In this document: positions 18,686 to 27,271 of the stretch, in pieces | Layout: every line of letters begins with the position of its first letter | Position numbering within the stretch: position 1 is the stretch's first letter | Assembly (NCBI GenBank): GCA_022181065.1 | Contig: BQMY01000115.1 | Location: forward strand, 62,001-126,000 | DNA from: Melioribacteraceae bacterium | GTDB lineage: Bacteria; Bacteroidota; Ignavibacteria; Ignavibacteriales; Melioribacteraceae | Reading direction: 5' to 3' | DNA: 64,000 nucleotides | The notes under the pieces: model-generated | What the model was told of the DNA's origin: nothing | Databases searched by the model: none | The model's input: only the letters and a program-made list of their open reading frames with translations | Translations under genes and position numbers: made by a program

Positions 18686-19844
18686 AAAGTTTGTTGCTCC
18701 AACATTGAAGGATGCATCTGATCAGATTAAACACGAAATGGGGCAGAGTGCTGTCATTCTCGGTACAAGAATTCTTGAACCCGATGGTGTGAAAATTAAA
18801 CGGAAAATGTTTGAAGTTACAGCCGGACTTGAAGATGACAAGTTCAATGAGGTTATGACAGAAACACCCAGGATTGATGTTCCTGAAAATGAGGAAGAAA
18901 AATCGGAAGAGGAAGAAAGGGCAGAAAATGTTTTTAATGAACTTGCTGAATTAACGAAAAATATCTATCGTAAAAGAAATGATCCGGAAAGTTCGGTACC
19001 AAATATTGATGCCATAAATAAGAAGCTGAAGGAAGAACATAAGAATTTCCAGGTGCAGCAGGAAATTGAGGATATCGAAGCTACACTGCTTCATCGTGAA
19101 ATACAAAAGCCAATTGTAAACGCAGTAATTGACTATCTGAAAGAAAATATTAAACATCTTACACCTTCAAACATTGATAACTATGTTGTTTCAAATCTTG
19201 CGTCGATGATATCAACAAGAACATTTGAGCTTGATAAAAAGAAGAAGCCGCATAAAATTGCTTTTGTAGGACCGACGGGAGTAGGGAAGACAACATGCCT
19301 TGCCAAGCTTGCCACAATATCAAAAATATTGCATAATCTTGATGTGGGTATAATTTCGGCAGATACTTACAGACTCGGCGCAATTGATCAGTTAAAGATA
19401 TTTTCCGAAATAATTGATATTGATCTTTTAGTGGCTTACGAACCACACGAGATGGATGAACTTCTTAAAAAATTCAGAAAGAAAGATCTCATACTAATCG
19501 ATACTGCCGGTAGATCTCAACACAAAGTTGAACAACTCGCGAAAACAAAAGAGTTCCTGGATGAAATTGAACTGGATGATACATATCTTGTTTTAAGTTC
19601 TACTTCCACCACTAAAAATCTTTATGATGTAGCGGATAAATTCAGATTATATAATTATAATTCATTTGTTTTTACAAAAGTTGACGAATCCGCTGCTTTT
19701 GGGAATATTCTTAATGTAGCCACAAAATTTAATAATGTTCCGGTTATATATTTAACCAACGGTCAGGTTATTCCTGATGATATTATTTCTGCCGAATCAA
19801 CATTTATCGCTAATATGATATACACCGGAAAAATATCGTCATGA
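18675..19844 (+). CDS. flhF: Flagellar SRP-like GTPase FlhF
   Basis: FlhF is an SRP-family GTPase that sets the number and location of flagella. The GTG at 18675 is chosen because it yields the family-typical start MKVKKFVAPTLKDA and lies 7 nt after AGAGG; a TTG one codon earlier (18672) is also open. The N-terminal half is charged and acidic (about 60-125). The NG GTPase domain has a P-loop GPTGVGKT at about 199-206, DTYRLGAIDQL, and the DTAGR motif near 279. It overlaps flhA and, by 4 nt, flhG. Confidence 0.95.
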   Translation: MKVKKFVAPTLKDASDQIKHEMGQSAVILGTRILEPDGVKIKRKMFEVTAGLEDDKFNEVMTETPRIDVPENEEEKSEEEERAENVFNELAELTKNIYRKRNDPESSVPNIDAINKKLKEEHKNFQVQQEIEDIEATLLHREIQKPIVNAVIDYLKENIKHLTPSNIDNYVVSNLASMISTRTFELDKKKKPHKIAFVGPTGVGKTTCLAKLATISKILHNLDVGIISADTYRLGAIDQLKIFSEIIDIDLLVAYEPHEMDELLKKFRKKDLILIDTAGRSQHKVEQLAKTKEFLDEIELDDTYLVLSSTSTTKNLYDVADKFRLYNYNSFVFTKVDESAAFGNILNVATKFNNVPVIYLTNGQVIPDDIISAESTFIANMIYTGKISS

Positions 19845-20683
19845 TTGGTCAGATTGAAAGGCTTGCCAAGCTAAAACAGAGCCTCGATAAACAGACCACA
19901 AAAAATAAAAATAATTTCGTTTCTGTGGTCTCGGGTAAAGGGGGAACGGGGAAATCCGTAATATCGCTAAATCTGGCTTATCAACTCTCGCTGCTTCAAA
20001 AAAAAGTTCTTCTTGTTGACCTTGATCTTAATTTTTCCAATCTGGGATTGATGCTCAACATACTTCCCGAAAACACCCTTGGTGATTATATTTTAGGCAA
20101 GGCGTTGTTTGATGAAATGATCACTCCATACAGGAAGAATTTTGATCTGATCCTGGGCGATAATGGTGTTGAATTAACAGATACAGAAAGTAAAGAAATT
20201 ATTTCAGCTTTTTTAACCAAATTGGAGAGTTATTCTTCTGATTATGATTTTATAATTCTCGATAATGCCTCCGGATTGAATGACCGAATTGCTCACACGC
20301 TAAAAAAAGCCGAAATAATGATAACGGTTTCGACCACTGAACCAACTGCTGTGATGGATTCATACGTGGTTTTCAAGTATGCATTCCAGAAAAACATAAG
20401 TGCTTTCAAATATGCTATAGTGAATAAGGCAAACAACATAAAGGAAGGGCAAACCGCATTCAAAAACATGAATGAGGCTTGTCTTAAATTTCTATCCCGC
20501 AAGATAAACCTTTTGGGAATCGTTAGTAATTCAACCAAATTCAACCAATCTATATTAAATCAGAATATCTTATCCGAGACTCACCCTGAAAACACTACTA
20601 TAAAACAACTATCTAAAATAGCCCAAAAGATAGTTGAAATTGGTCAGATGGCTAATAGTCAACAGTTGAAAATGCGCGCCTGA
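19841..20683 (+). CDS. flhG: Flagellar number regulator FlhG (MinD/ParA-like ATPase)
   Basis: FlhG is the MinD-like ATPase that counteracts FlhF and limits flagellar number. The 280-residue protein has the deviant Walker A motif GKGGTGKS at about 32-39. VLLVDLDLNFSNLGLMLNI follows at Walker A-prime, then IILDNASGL at switch II, where Asn-Ala replaces the more usual Thr-Gly-Ala. The C-terminus has the short amphipathic membrane-targeting type helix. It is the last gene before a 112-nt gap, so the fliL-flhG block probably ends here or reads through. Confidence 0.93.
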   Translation: MIGQIERLAKLKQSLDKQTTKNKNNFVSVVSGKGGTGKSVISLNLAYQLSLLQKKVLLVDLDLNFSNLGLMLNILPENTLGDYILGKALFDEMITPYRKNFDLILGDNGVELTDTESKEIISAFLTKLESYSSDYDFIILDNASGLNDRIAHTLKKAEIMITVSTTEPTAVMDSYVVFKYAFQKNISAFKYAIVNKANNIKEGQTAFKNMNEACLKFLSRKINLLGIVSNSTKFNQSILNQNILSETHPENTTIKQLSKIAQKIVEIGQMANSQQLKMRA

Positions 20684-20730
20684 AAATTAAACTCACGTTA
20701 AATTTAATTTCCATCCAAATTCTATACTTA

Positions 20731-20758
20731 TTTACTTGATACACATTTTTGGTATAAT
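20731..20758 (+). promoter_or_regulatory. Candidate promoter upstream of the fliA block
   Basis: TATAAT (20753-20758) is preceded by TTTACT (20731-20736) with a 16-nt spacer, in the only sizeable gap between flhG and the following genes. The overlapping sequence TTGG-N10-GG has a weak sigma-54-like spacing. The position argues for a promoter; the class is uncertain. Confidence 0.38.
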
Positions 20759-20795
20759 ATTTGGTTTATTATTAGAGAACAACATAACAGGAACC

Positions 20796-21026
20796 ATGAA
20801 AAAAATAATACTACATACCGGACTACTCTTCTTTTTCCTCTCGGCAATATTTTTCAGTCAGCGAGGTTTTTCTATTCCGGATATCCTGCTAAAGTCATTT
20901 ATAGTATTTCTGATGGTTTCAATTATGCTTTCTTTTCTCGCGATAGTACTCTTTAAATCGGTAAAAAGAGAAGCGGAAAAAGAAAAAGATGTTAGTACTA
21001 ATTTATTGGGAAACAATAATGAATAA
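20796..21026 (+). CDS. Small two-helix membrane protein upstream of fliA
   Basis: This 76-residue protein starts at the ATG 3-5 nt after AGGAA; a longer in-frame reading from 20736 runs across the likely promoter and is not used. It has two hydrophobic segments, about 5-20 and 28-52, separated by QRGFSIPD, and a charged C-terminal tail. I do not recognise a family. It overlaps the fliA start by 8 nt and so is probably translationally coupled to the sigma factor. A membrane-linked role next to fliA is only suggested by position. Confidence 0.65.
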   Translation: MKKIILHTGLLFFFLSAIFFSQRGFSIPDILLKSFIVFLMVSIMLSFLAIVLFKSVKREAEKEKDVSTNLLGNNNE

Positions 21027-21645
21027 TTCATTGCTTTGGACTAAATTCAAAAAAAGTCCTTCGGAAGCCCTAAAAAAACAAATTATTTTGAATTATTCCA
21101 ATCTGGTTCATTATGTGATATATAATTCAAAGTTTGTTAACCAGACAATCCTTGAGGAAAAAGATTTCTATCAATTCGGTATCGAAGGCCTCAGCGAAGC
21201 CATAGACAGGTTCGACCCGGAATACGGAACAAAGTTCGAAACCTACGCAATTCAACGCATCAGGGGAAAAATATTGGATGAAATTAGAAAAGTCCAAATA
21301 AAACCACGTCGTACTGGTGATGATGAACAAAAAATATACTATTCAAATGTCTCTCTTAACCAGCCGGTAGATAATGAAGAGGGGTATCTTTTATATGAGA
21401 AGATCCCTGATGAAATTGAAACACCGGAAGATACTGTAGAGAAAGACGAGGAAAAAGAACTGCTTCTTAAATTTATACAGACTCTTGAGGAAAGGGACAG
21501 ACTAATATTGAGTCTTTATTATTATGAACATCTGAATTATAAAGATATTGCTTCAATTCTTAAAATCACAGTTTCGCGGGTATCTCAGATTCACTCAAAA
21601 ATAATTAAACAATTACAGCAAAAAATGATAAAAGTTCACGCATGA
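21019..21645 (+). CDS. fliA: Flagellar sigma factor FliA (sigma-28 / WhiG family), short form
   Basis: FliA directs RNA polymerase to late flagellar promoters. The ATG at 21019 is used because the conserved region begins soon after it. Region 2 is well kept: EDFYQFGIEGLSEAIDRFDP followed by GTKFETYAIQRIRGKILDE. The C-terminal region 4 helix-turn-helix reads LNYKDIASILKITVSRVSQI. The spacer corresponding to region 3 is short and acidic, giving 208 residues against about 240-260 usually, so region 3 is reduced. It overlaps the upstream small gene by 8 nt and the HDOD gene by 4 nt. Confidence 0.88.
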   Translation: MNNSLLWTKFKKSPSEALKKQIILNYSNLVHYVIYNSKFVNQTILEEKDFYQFGIEGLSEAIDRFDPEYGTKFETYAIQRIRGKILDEIRKVQIKPRRTGDDEQKIYYSNVSLNQPVDNEEGYLLYEKIPDEIETPEDTVEKDEEKELLLKFIQTLEERDRLILSLYYYEHLNYKDIASILKITVSRVSQIHSKIIKQLQQKMIKVHA

Positions 21646-22520
21646 AAGAAGACAATCTAACAATGCAGGACAGAAAAGAACGTACAAAAAAATACGTAGA
21701 GCAAATTCAAAACTTGCCATCTTTTCCTGTCGTCATCATGGAAGTTTCAAAACTTTTGGATGACCCTAAAACGAGCGCAGCTGATCTGGGTAAGGTTATT
21801 TCTAAAGACCAGGGTATGGTTGCCAAAATACTACGGATTGCCAATTCACCTTTATTCGGATTGCCAAGAAAGGTTTCTACAATCGAGTTTGCAATTGTAA
21901 TTCTGGGTTACAATCAAATTAAAAACATAATCATAGCATTAGCTGCTTTGGAATCATTCAGTTCCAAAGAAAATAAAGACTGGGATAAAAACCGGTTTTG
22001 GACTCACTCAGTGCTTACTGCTACTCTGGCGAAAAAAATCGCGGAGGAACTTGGATATCGTAAATCGGGCGAGGTATTCATTGCGGGTTTATTGCACGAT
22101 TTGGGAATTTCATTAATTCAGAGATATTTTAATAAAGAATTTAAAGCAATTAATGAATTGGTTGAATCGGGCCATTTCTCTTACCTCGAAGCTGAGGAAA
22201 ATGTAATTGAGCTGACACACCAGGATATTGGAAATTATCTTGCTGCTAAATGGAATCTACCTTCTGCTCTGGGTGAAGTGATTCTGCACCATCACGCTCC
22301 ATCAAAAGCCGAAGCTTATGGTGAAATTGCGGCAATAGTTCACATTGCTGATTACATGACACAGTATTATCAGGTTGGGGATTTTGAATGGGATAAAGAG
22401 ATGAACCTCGATTTTGATGTTATCAAAATCTTAAATCTTGGGGATATGGACTACTTACAGGAATTTATACTCAGTTATGAAAACCTGATTAAAGAACAAG
22501 CTTCTAATTTAATCTTTTAA
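21642..22520 (+). CDS. HDOD domain protein (first of a tandem pair)
   Basis: The 292-residue protein is a single HDOD (HD-related output) domain. The core reads LPSFPVVIMEVSKLLDDPKT, then IANSPLFGL, and the HD-type metal residues His-His-Asp appear in FWTHS, LLHDLG, LTHQD and the HHH triplet. HDOD proteins act as regulatory or scaffold modules in motility and c-di-GMP signalling; enzyme activity has not been shown for most. It overlaps fliA by ATGA and is followed 6 nt later by a clear paralogue. Function is inferred from the flagellar setting. Confidence 0.85.
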   Translation: MKEDNLTMQDRKERTKKYVEQIQNLPSFPVVIMEVSKLLDDPKTSAADLGKVISKDQGMVAKILRIANSPLFGLPRKVSTIEFAIVILGYNQIKNIIIALAALESFSSKENKDWDKNRFWTHSVLTATLAKKIAEELGYRKSGEVFIAGLLHDLGISLIQRYFNKEFKAINELVESGHFSYLEAEENVIELTHQDIGNYLAAKWNLPSALGEVILHHHAPSKAEAYGEIAAIVHIADYMTQYYQVGDFEWDKEMNLDFDVIKILNLGDMDYLQEFILSYENLIKEQASNLIF

Positions 22521-22526
22521 GAAGGT

Positions 22527-23402
22527 ATGGAAAAAGGGAAAACAAATACACCGAACAAGGTTGAACTGGTATTGTCGAATGTTTACAATCTTCCACCAAT
22601 ACCACAAGTGATGACTGATGTGATCAATTTACTAAACAAACCAAACACATCGGTCTCTGAATTGAGTGCTGTTATTTCAAAGGATCAAAGTATAATTACA
22701 AAAATCCTTACAATCGCAAATTCACCTCTATATGGTTTATCCAGAAAAGTATCATCTATAGATTTTGCGATATTTTTACTTGGTTTTAGTGAGATTCAAA
22801 ATATTGTTTCCACTCTTACTCTGATTGAAACTTTCAGAAATAAATCTGATAAATATATGGATCAGAGTGAATTCTGGAAACATTCTTTTATCACCGGAGC
22901 TGCCGCAAAACGTTTATGCGCCGATCTTGGTGTACAGGGAGGTTCAGAGGCTTTCATAGCAGGATTTCTTCATGATCTGGGCGTTTCAATAATGCACAGA
23001 TATTTCCACTCCAAATTTCCCTCAATTGTGGAAAAAATAGCGGATGAAAAAATCTCACCATCCCAGGCTGAAAAAGAAATTCTTGGTGTATCACATGAAG
23101 AGATAGGACATTATCTTGCAGAAAAATGGAATTTTCCTGATAATCTCGCGGATATAGTGCTATATCACCATGATCCGATGAATGCCAAAATAAATAAAAA
23201 ACTTACTCTGATTATTCATTTCGCCGATTATATGACTCATAAGATGGGCATTGGCGATTTTAAATGGGATAGGGATCTTGAATTGAATGACGCGGTTTAC
23301 GATGAATTCAATTTTAAGGATGAAATAGAGATTGAAAACTTCATGATGGAATACAAAAAATTTCTTACGGATCAATTTGAAATGATAAGGTTCCTCAATT
23401 GA
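22527..23402 (+). CDS. HDOD domain protein (second of a tandem pair)
   Basis: The 291-residue protein aligns along its whole length with the preceding gene: LPPIPQVMTDVINLLNKPNT, IANSPLYGLSRKVSSIDFAI, and the FLHDLG and YHHDP metal-site motifs. The pair therefore arose by tandem duplication, followed by considerable divergence. Its stop overlaps the TTG start of the degenerate sensor kinase by 4 nt, which suggests a signalling unit of HDOD-HDOD-kinase-like proteins made together. No catalytic role can be read from sequence. Confidence 0.85.
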   Translation: MEKGKTNTPNKVELVLSNVYNLPPIPQVMTDVINLLNKPNTSVSELSAVISKDQSIITKILTIANSPLYGLSRKVSSIDFAIFLLGFSEIQNIVSTLTLIETFRNKSDKYMDQSEFWKHSFITGAAAKRLCADLGVQGGSEAFIAGFLHDLGVSIMHRYFHSKFPSIVEKIADEKISPSQAEKEILGVSHEEIGHYLAEKWNFPDNLADIVLYHHDPMNAKINKKLTLIIHFADYMTHKMGIGDFKWDRDLELNDAVYDEFNFKDEIEIENFMMEYKKFLTDQFEMIRFLN

Positions 23403-24724
23403 GAGTAATAAAACAAAATACAGGCGCCTACTCTACCTTGTATGATTCATTAAAGGGGAGTAAAAGAGATGAGTCATCATTTGGTTCTCTCAGGGCATTA
23501 AATCTTCGTCAGGAAAAAGCAAGAAAAGATAGAGAAGATTTCAGTGACGATTCCCGGTCTAATAAGTATTTTGATATAATCAGTGATTGTGAAGCGAAAC
23601 TGCACTCCGCAAACTCTATTGAAGGCTTAGTTAGTATCCTTTCTAAAAGCATCGATAGTCTTGTGCAAAATGAAGAATCGGGAATTTTTCTTTTCGATGA
23701 TTTTAATATTCAGTTAAATTCCTTGACAAAATCCACATCAGAAAAATCGAATACATTTCTCAACAATATCTTTAAGGAAGAAATACTCGACTGGATTTTT
23801 GAAACAGGAAAACCTGCTCTTATACCTGATATTGAAAAATATACCGGTTCAGGTTCAAGATTCAATTATTACATTTTGCCAATTTACGAAAACAAGAAGA
23901 ATAAAGGTTTATTATATATTCTTACCCCCCTGAGCAAAATTGAAGATGATTCCAATGAGACTAAAACAATAAAATTATTGTTGAACCTTATCTTTCCGAA
24001 AATATTGATTCATCTGCAGAGAAAATCATTAAAATCCCTTTATTCAGATTTACAGTCTTACCAGTCCAAGTTAAACAATGATTCAAAACTTATGGCTATT
24101 GGTGAATTGACAAGTGGTATAATCGAAAACATACTCTCTCCGCTTCAAATAATTATCAGTTACGCGGATATGATCGGGGAAACCGCAAATTCACACGATC
24201 TTCGGGCAGTTAACTCCATTAAAGGGCAAGTTAAAAAAATTGAAGGTGTAATTAGCAGACTCGCGAAGTTCTCGAGCTTGAACAATCAGCCCGAAAAACT
24301 TTTTGCTTGTAACATCAATGAATTGACATCAAATTTCTGCGAAGTAATAAAATCTTCACTCAATAATAAAAACTACGAGTTGATAGTAGATTTGGATGAA
24401 ACTCTACCCCCAATACTAACTCATCCGGATTTCTTTAACCAGATTTTATCAAATACTTTCTCTTTATTGCGTCCTAAATCACCGGTTGGGGGAGGTATCC
24501 TGGTTCAATCAAGGTTCAGCAAAGAACATGTTCATTTACGAATTATTTCAACAGATTTTAACAAAAAGTTATCGTCAGTTAATGATAACTCAAATGAATC
24601 GGAAATAAGAATCCTTAAAAATCTTGTAAAAAAACATGAAGGTACACTTAAATTCGATTCAAAACAATCTGCCGGAACAAGTATTTTATTCAAGCTGCCA
24701 TTGAAAAGGAAATTGAGAAAATGA
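23399..24724 (+). CDS. GAF-like / histidine kinase-like protein with degenerate catalytic motifs
   Basis: The 441-residue protein starts at a TTG overlapping the upstream stop. Residues about 55-215 look like a GAF sensor domain. A helix of DHp type begins at about 225 with MAIGELTSGIIENILSPL. In active kinases this reads G-I-A-H-E-I-N-N-P-L; here the phosphoacceptor His is replaced by Glu243. The ATPase-like part (about 300-435) has LSNTFSLLRP where the N box normally has two Asn. It has TDFNKKLSS where D-x-G-x-G is expected, but keeps the final SAGTSILFKLPL. It therefore looks like a pseudokinase, probably a binding or scaffold protein. Confidence 0.75.
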   Translation: MRVIKQNTGAYSTLYDSLKGSKRDESSFGSLRALNLRQEKARKDREDFSDDSRSNKYFDIISDCEAKLHSANSIEGLVSILSKSIDSLVQNEESGIFLFDDFNIQLNSLTKSTSEKSNTFLNNIFKEEILDWIFETGKPALIPDIEKYTGSGSRFNYYILPIYENKKNKGLLYILTPLSKIEDDSNETKTIKLLLNLIFPKILIHLQRKSLKSLYSDLQSYQSKLNNDSKLMAIGELTSGIIENILSPLQIIISYADMIGETANSHDLRAVNSIKGQVKKIEGVISRLAKFSSLNNQPEKLFACNINELTSNFCEVIKSSLNNKNYELIVDLDETLPPILTHPDFFNQILSNTFSLLRPKSPVGGGILVQSRFSKEHVHLRIISTDFNKKLSSVNDNSNESEIRILKNLVKKHEGTLKFDSKQSAGTSILFKLPLKRKLRK

Positions 24725-25377
24725 GACGATTTGTGATTTGCCTGATAATGATGCTGGTTACAACCGGAAGTTATATTTCAGCCCAATCGGATGTTGACCT
24801 TAATAAAATGGTTAAAAGTCAGATTGAAGAAGCACAGCTAAAAGCGAAGAAAGATCAGGCTAAAAAACAGCGTCTCGAGGATCATCAGGCAGCTCAGGAT
24901 GGCATTTCCTCCGGTGTAATTTCAATTTATACCTTTCTGACACTATCTATTCTGATTATCGGCGGAGTAGCAGTAAGGCGATTCTGGTTAAAACAGGAGA
25001 ACACCAAAAAACGTATTGTAAAACAGGGAATACTTATGATGCGTCAGGAGAGAATCATAACGCTCGATAATCCTAAAAAAAGTTTTATCAGACAGAAGTT
25101 AGGTAGAAGTCAATACAGTGCTTTTGCCAACGGTCAGGATATCACACGTCTTGCAAGAATGCTCGATGTTTCGCAGGGGGAAGTTCTACTCGCGAAAAAA
25201 ATAAATAAACCTCAATATTTCCCGTATAGAACAACAATGGGAGAAGCCAAAGATTCTGCTCAGTCTTCTATCAAACGTCTGGTCAAGCCTGAAAATGATG
25301 TGTTTGGTAAACATGTTAAAGAATATTTGCTGAAAAAACAGAACATTGACACAGACAAGTTGATATATTTAAACTAA
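24721..25377 (+). CDS. Unrecognised secreted/membrane protein in flagellar cluster
   Basis: The 218-residue protein has an N-terminal signal peptide ending near ISAQS. A charged helical stretch follows (about 25-55, many Lys/Gln/Glu), then one membrane segment (about 65-86, IYTFLTLSILIIGGVAV). The C-terminal half (about 90-218) is basic and cytoplasmic if the signal is cleaved. I recognise no family. Its start overlaps the kinase-like gene by 4 nt and it precedes a possible FliK-like gene and flgF. A role in envelope assembly of the flagellum is possible but only by context. Confidence 0.7.
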   Translation: MRRFVICLIMMLVTTGSYISAQSDVDLNKMVKSQIEEAQLKAKKDQAKKQRLEDHQAAQDGISSGVISIYTFLTLSILIIGGVAVRRFWLKQENTKKRIVKQGILMMRQERIITLDNPKKSFIRQKLGRSQYSAFANGQDITRLARMLDVSQGEVLLAKKINKPQYFPYRTTMGEAKDSAQSSIKRLVKPENDVFGKHVKEYLLKKQNIDTDKLIYLN

Positions 25378-25389
25378 ACAAAATGATAA

Positions 25390-26544
25390 ATGCTGAGAGG
25401 AAGATATTCAGGTAAAAATTCCGGGGTTGAGAGTCCGGTTATATCAAATTTTAATAAAAAACTTGAATTCCTTCAGATAGTTGAAAAACACACCGATTAC
25501 TACATCCTCAAAACCTCACGAGGATATTATAAAGCTGTTATACCTGAAGAACTGAATGTATTTGACATCGTGGTTGTAAGAGTTATAAATAGCAATCCAT
25601 TGAAGCTTAATTTAACAGACCTTTCCGGATACTCAAACTCATCAAATCTCGCGGATTATATTTGCAAGAAACTAAAAATTAAAAAACCCGTCAGTAATAA
25701 TATTGTGAAATTCCTCCTTATAAATAAACAAATCGTTAGTTATGACACCATCCTGTCTCTTACCAAAAAAGTTGATAATGTTAATTTTGAAACAGACCTG
25801 GATTTTTATATTTCTATTTATTCCGGTATAAACAATTTCCTGCATACAAGCTTTTCAAAAATTGCGGTAATTCCTTTAAGACGAATAATTAATACCTTTC
25901 ATAAAGCTGATATTATTTTCCCCAGGATATCTAAAAAGATTCAATTTAATGAGGATTTGCAGCATTTTCTGCTAGACCCAGATAAATACCTTAAAGCAAA
26001 AATAACAGGTACAGTATTTGATGACATATATGTAAATGATTACAAAAAAATGATTTACCACTATTTGACTCTTATGAAAAAACAAGAAGAACATATTATA
26101 CCTTACCTTTATAACATTGAAGGGGAAAGAAGCGAATATAGTGTGTTATTCTTTATTTCAGGCGGATTTCCAAAGAAAATTCTTACGATTTTATATTCTG
26201 GAGATAGACCCGCGGGGAGTTTTATTCTTTCAAATGAACCAGAGTTAAATCTGTTGGCAGATAGTGAGTTATTTTATAAAATTGGTCAATTTTGTGCAAC
26301 TGAACAAAAATCACAACTTCCTAAAACATCTTTACTTGATAACCTTAACGGGTATGCGTCTGAACTTTTCAAATTTGATATGTCACTCTTCGAAGATGTT
26401 TTTAATTCCGACATAAAGAGTACTTATACATTCGATAATTATGAATATCCCGAGCATAGTGAAGTTGAAAGATCATTAAGCGCAAAAATGGTCACTGTTT
26501 ATATAGATGTAGTTAAAAATCTGATTTTAGGCGGAGTTTTATAA
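25390..26544 (+). CDS. Unrecognised protein upstream of flgF, possibly FliK-like
   Basis: The 384-residue protein has no signal peptide and no membrane helix. An early beta-rich module (about 35-75) contains the YKAVIPEELNVFDIVVVRVI stretch. A helical middle follows, then an alpha/beta region (about 235-310) with the ILTILYSGDRPAGSFIL stretch. The combination of an N-terminal small barrel and a late alternating strand/helix part recalls FliK proteins that carry a divergent Flg_hook domain. The match is by general pattern only. It shares its last base with flgF, so it is co-translated with rod genes. Confidence 0.6.
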   Translation: MLRGRYSGKNSGVESPVISNFNKKLEFLQIVEKHTDYYILKTSRGYYKAVIPEELNVFDIVVVRVINSNPLKLNLTDLSGYSNSSNLADYICKKLKIKKPVSNNIVKFLLINKQIVSYDTILSLTKKVDNVNFETDLDFYISIYSGINNFLHTSFSKIAVIPLRRIINTFHKADIIFPRISKKIQFNEDLQHFLLDPDKYLKAKITGTVFDDIYVNDYKKMIYHYLTLMKKQEEHIIPYLYNIEGERSEYSVLFFISGGFPKKILTILYSGDRPAGSFILSNEPELNLLADSELFYKIGQFCATEQKSQLPKTSLLDNLNGYASELFKFDMSLFEDVFNSDIKSTYTFDNYEYPEHSEVERSLSAKMVTVYIDVVKNLILGGVL

Positions 26545-27254
26545 TGGTAAAGGGAATTTATCAGGCTTCAAGATCACTTGATACTCGAATGAAAAATATG
26601 AGTATCGTCGCAAATAATCTTTCAAATCTGAATACTACCGGTTTCAAGCGAAAAGTTCCATTTTCTGAAGTTCTTGAGAATGAAGGCAAAAGCAAGATGA
26701 AAGAAATTATTGATTTCAGACAGGGTGAACTCGTACCTACTGAAGGTAATTTCGATCTGGCTATTGAGGGTGAAAAGATATTTTTCGCGATTCAGACTGA
26801 AGATGGTCCAAGGTTTACCAGAAACGGCAGGTTTACCTTATCTGAAGAAGGATTTCTGGTAGATGAAAATGGTGATAGTGTACTTGGTAAAAGTGGGGAG
26901 ATCAATATCAAAAGCGCGATGCTGAATGAAGATCAAACAGTTCATATCACTGAAGCCGGTGAAGTAAGAGTTGGTGAGATACTTGTCGATAGTGTCATGC
27001 TTGTGAAGTTTGAAGAACCACAGAAATTAACAAATACATCAAGTTCTCAATTTCAAATTGAGGGAGACGCATACGAACAGGCAAAAGAAAATGAATATAA
27101 AGTCTTTCAGGGTTACCTGGAAGGAGCAAATGTGAATCCGATCATGGAAATGGAGTCTATGATCAACGTAAACCAGGATTATACAAGCGCTCAGAAGATG
27201 ATAGGATTTTTAGATAAATCATTGGGTCAGGCCAATGAAGTTGGAAAAGTTTAA
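26544..27254 (+). CDS. flgF: Flagellar proximal rod protein FlgF
   Basis: The 236-residue protein is a rod/hook family member. Its N-terminus reads VKGIYQASRSLDTRMKNMSI then ANNLSNLNTTGFKRK. The C-terminal helix reads LEGANVNPIMEMESMINVNQ. The shorter length and the N-V-N-P variant near the C-terminus distinguish it from FlgG, which follows 17 nt downstream. FlgF is part of the rod through the periplasm. It overlaps the preceding unknown gene by one base. Confidence 0.92.
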   Translation: MVKGIYQASRSLDTRMKNMSIVANNLSNLNTTGFKRKVPFSEVLENEGKSKMKEIIDFRQGELVPTEGNFDLAIEGEKIFFAIQTEDGPRFTRNGRFTLSEEGFLVDENGDSVLGKSGEINIKSAMLNEDQTVHITEAGEVRVGEILVDSVMLVKFEEPQKLTNTSSSQFQIEGDAYEQAKENEYKVFQGYLEGANVNPIMEMESMINVNQDYTSAQKMIGFLDKSLGQANEVGKV

Positions 27255-27271
27255 ATAGGAGTTGATTTAAT

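Noticed and set aside
20736-20795. An N-terminal extension of the small membrane protein before fliA
   Set aside because: It crosses the candidate promoter, while the ATG at 20796 has AGGAA upstream and a more normal membrane protein start.
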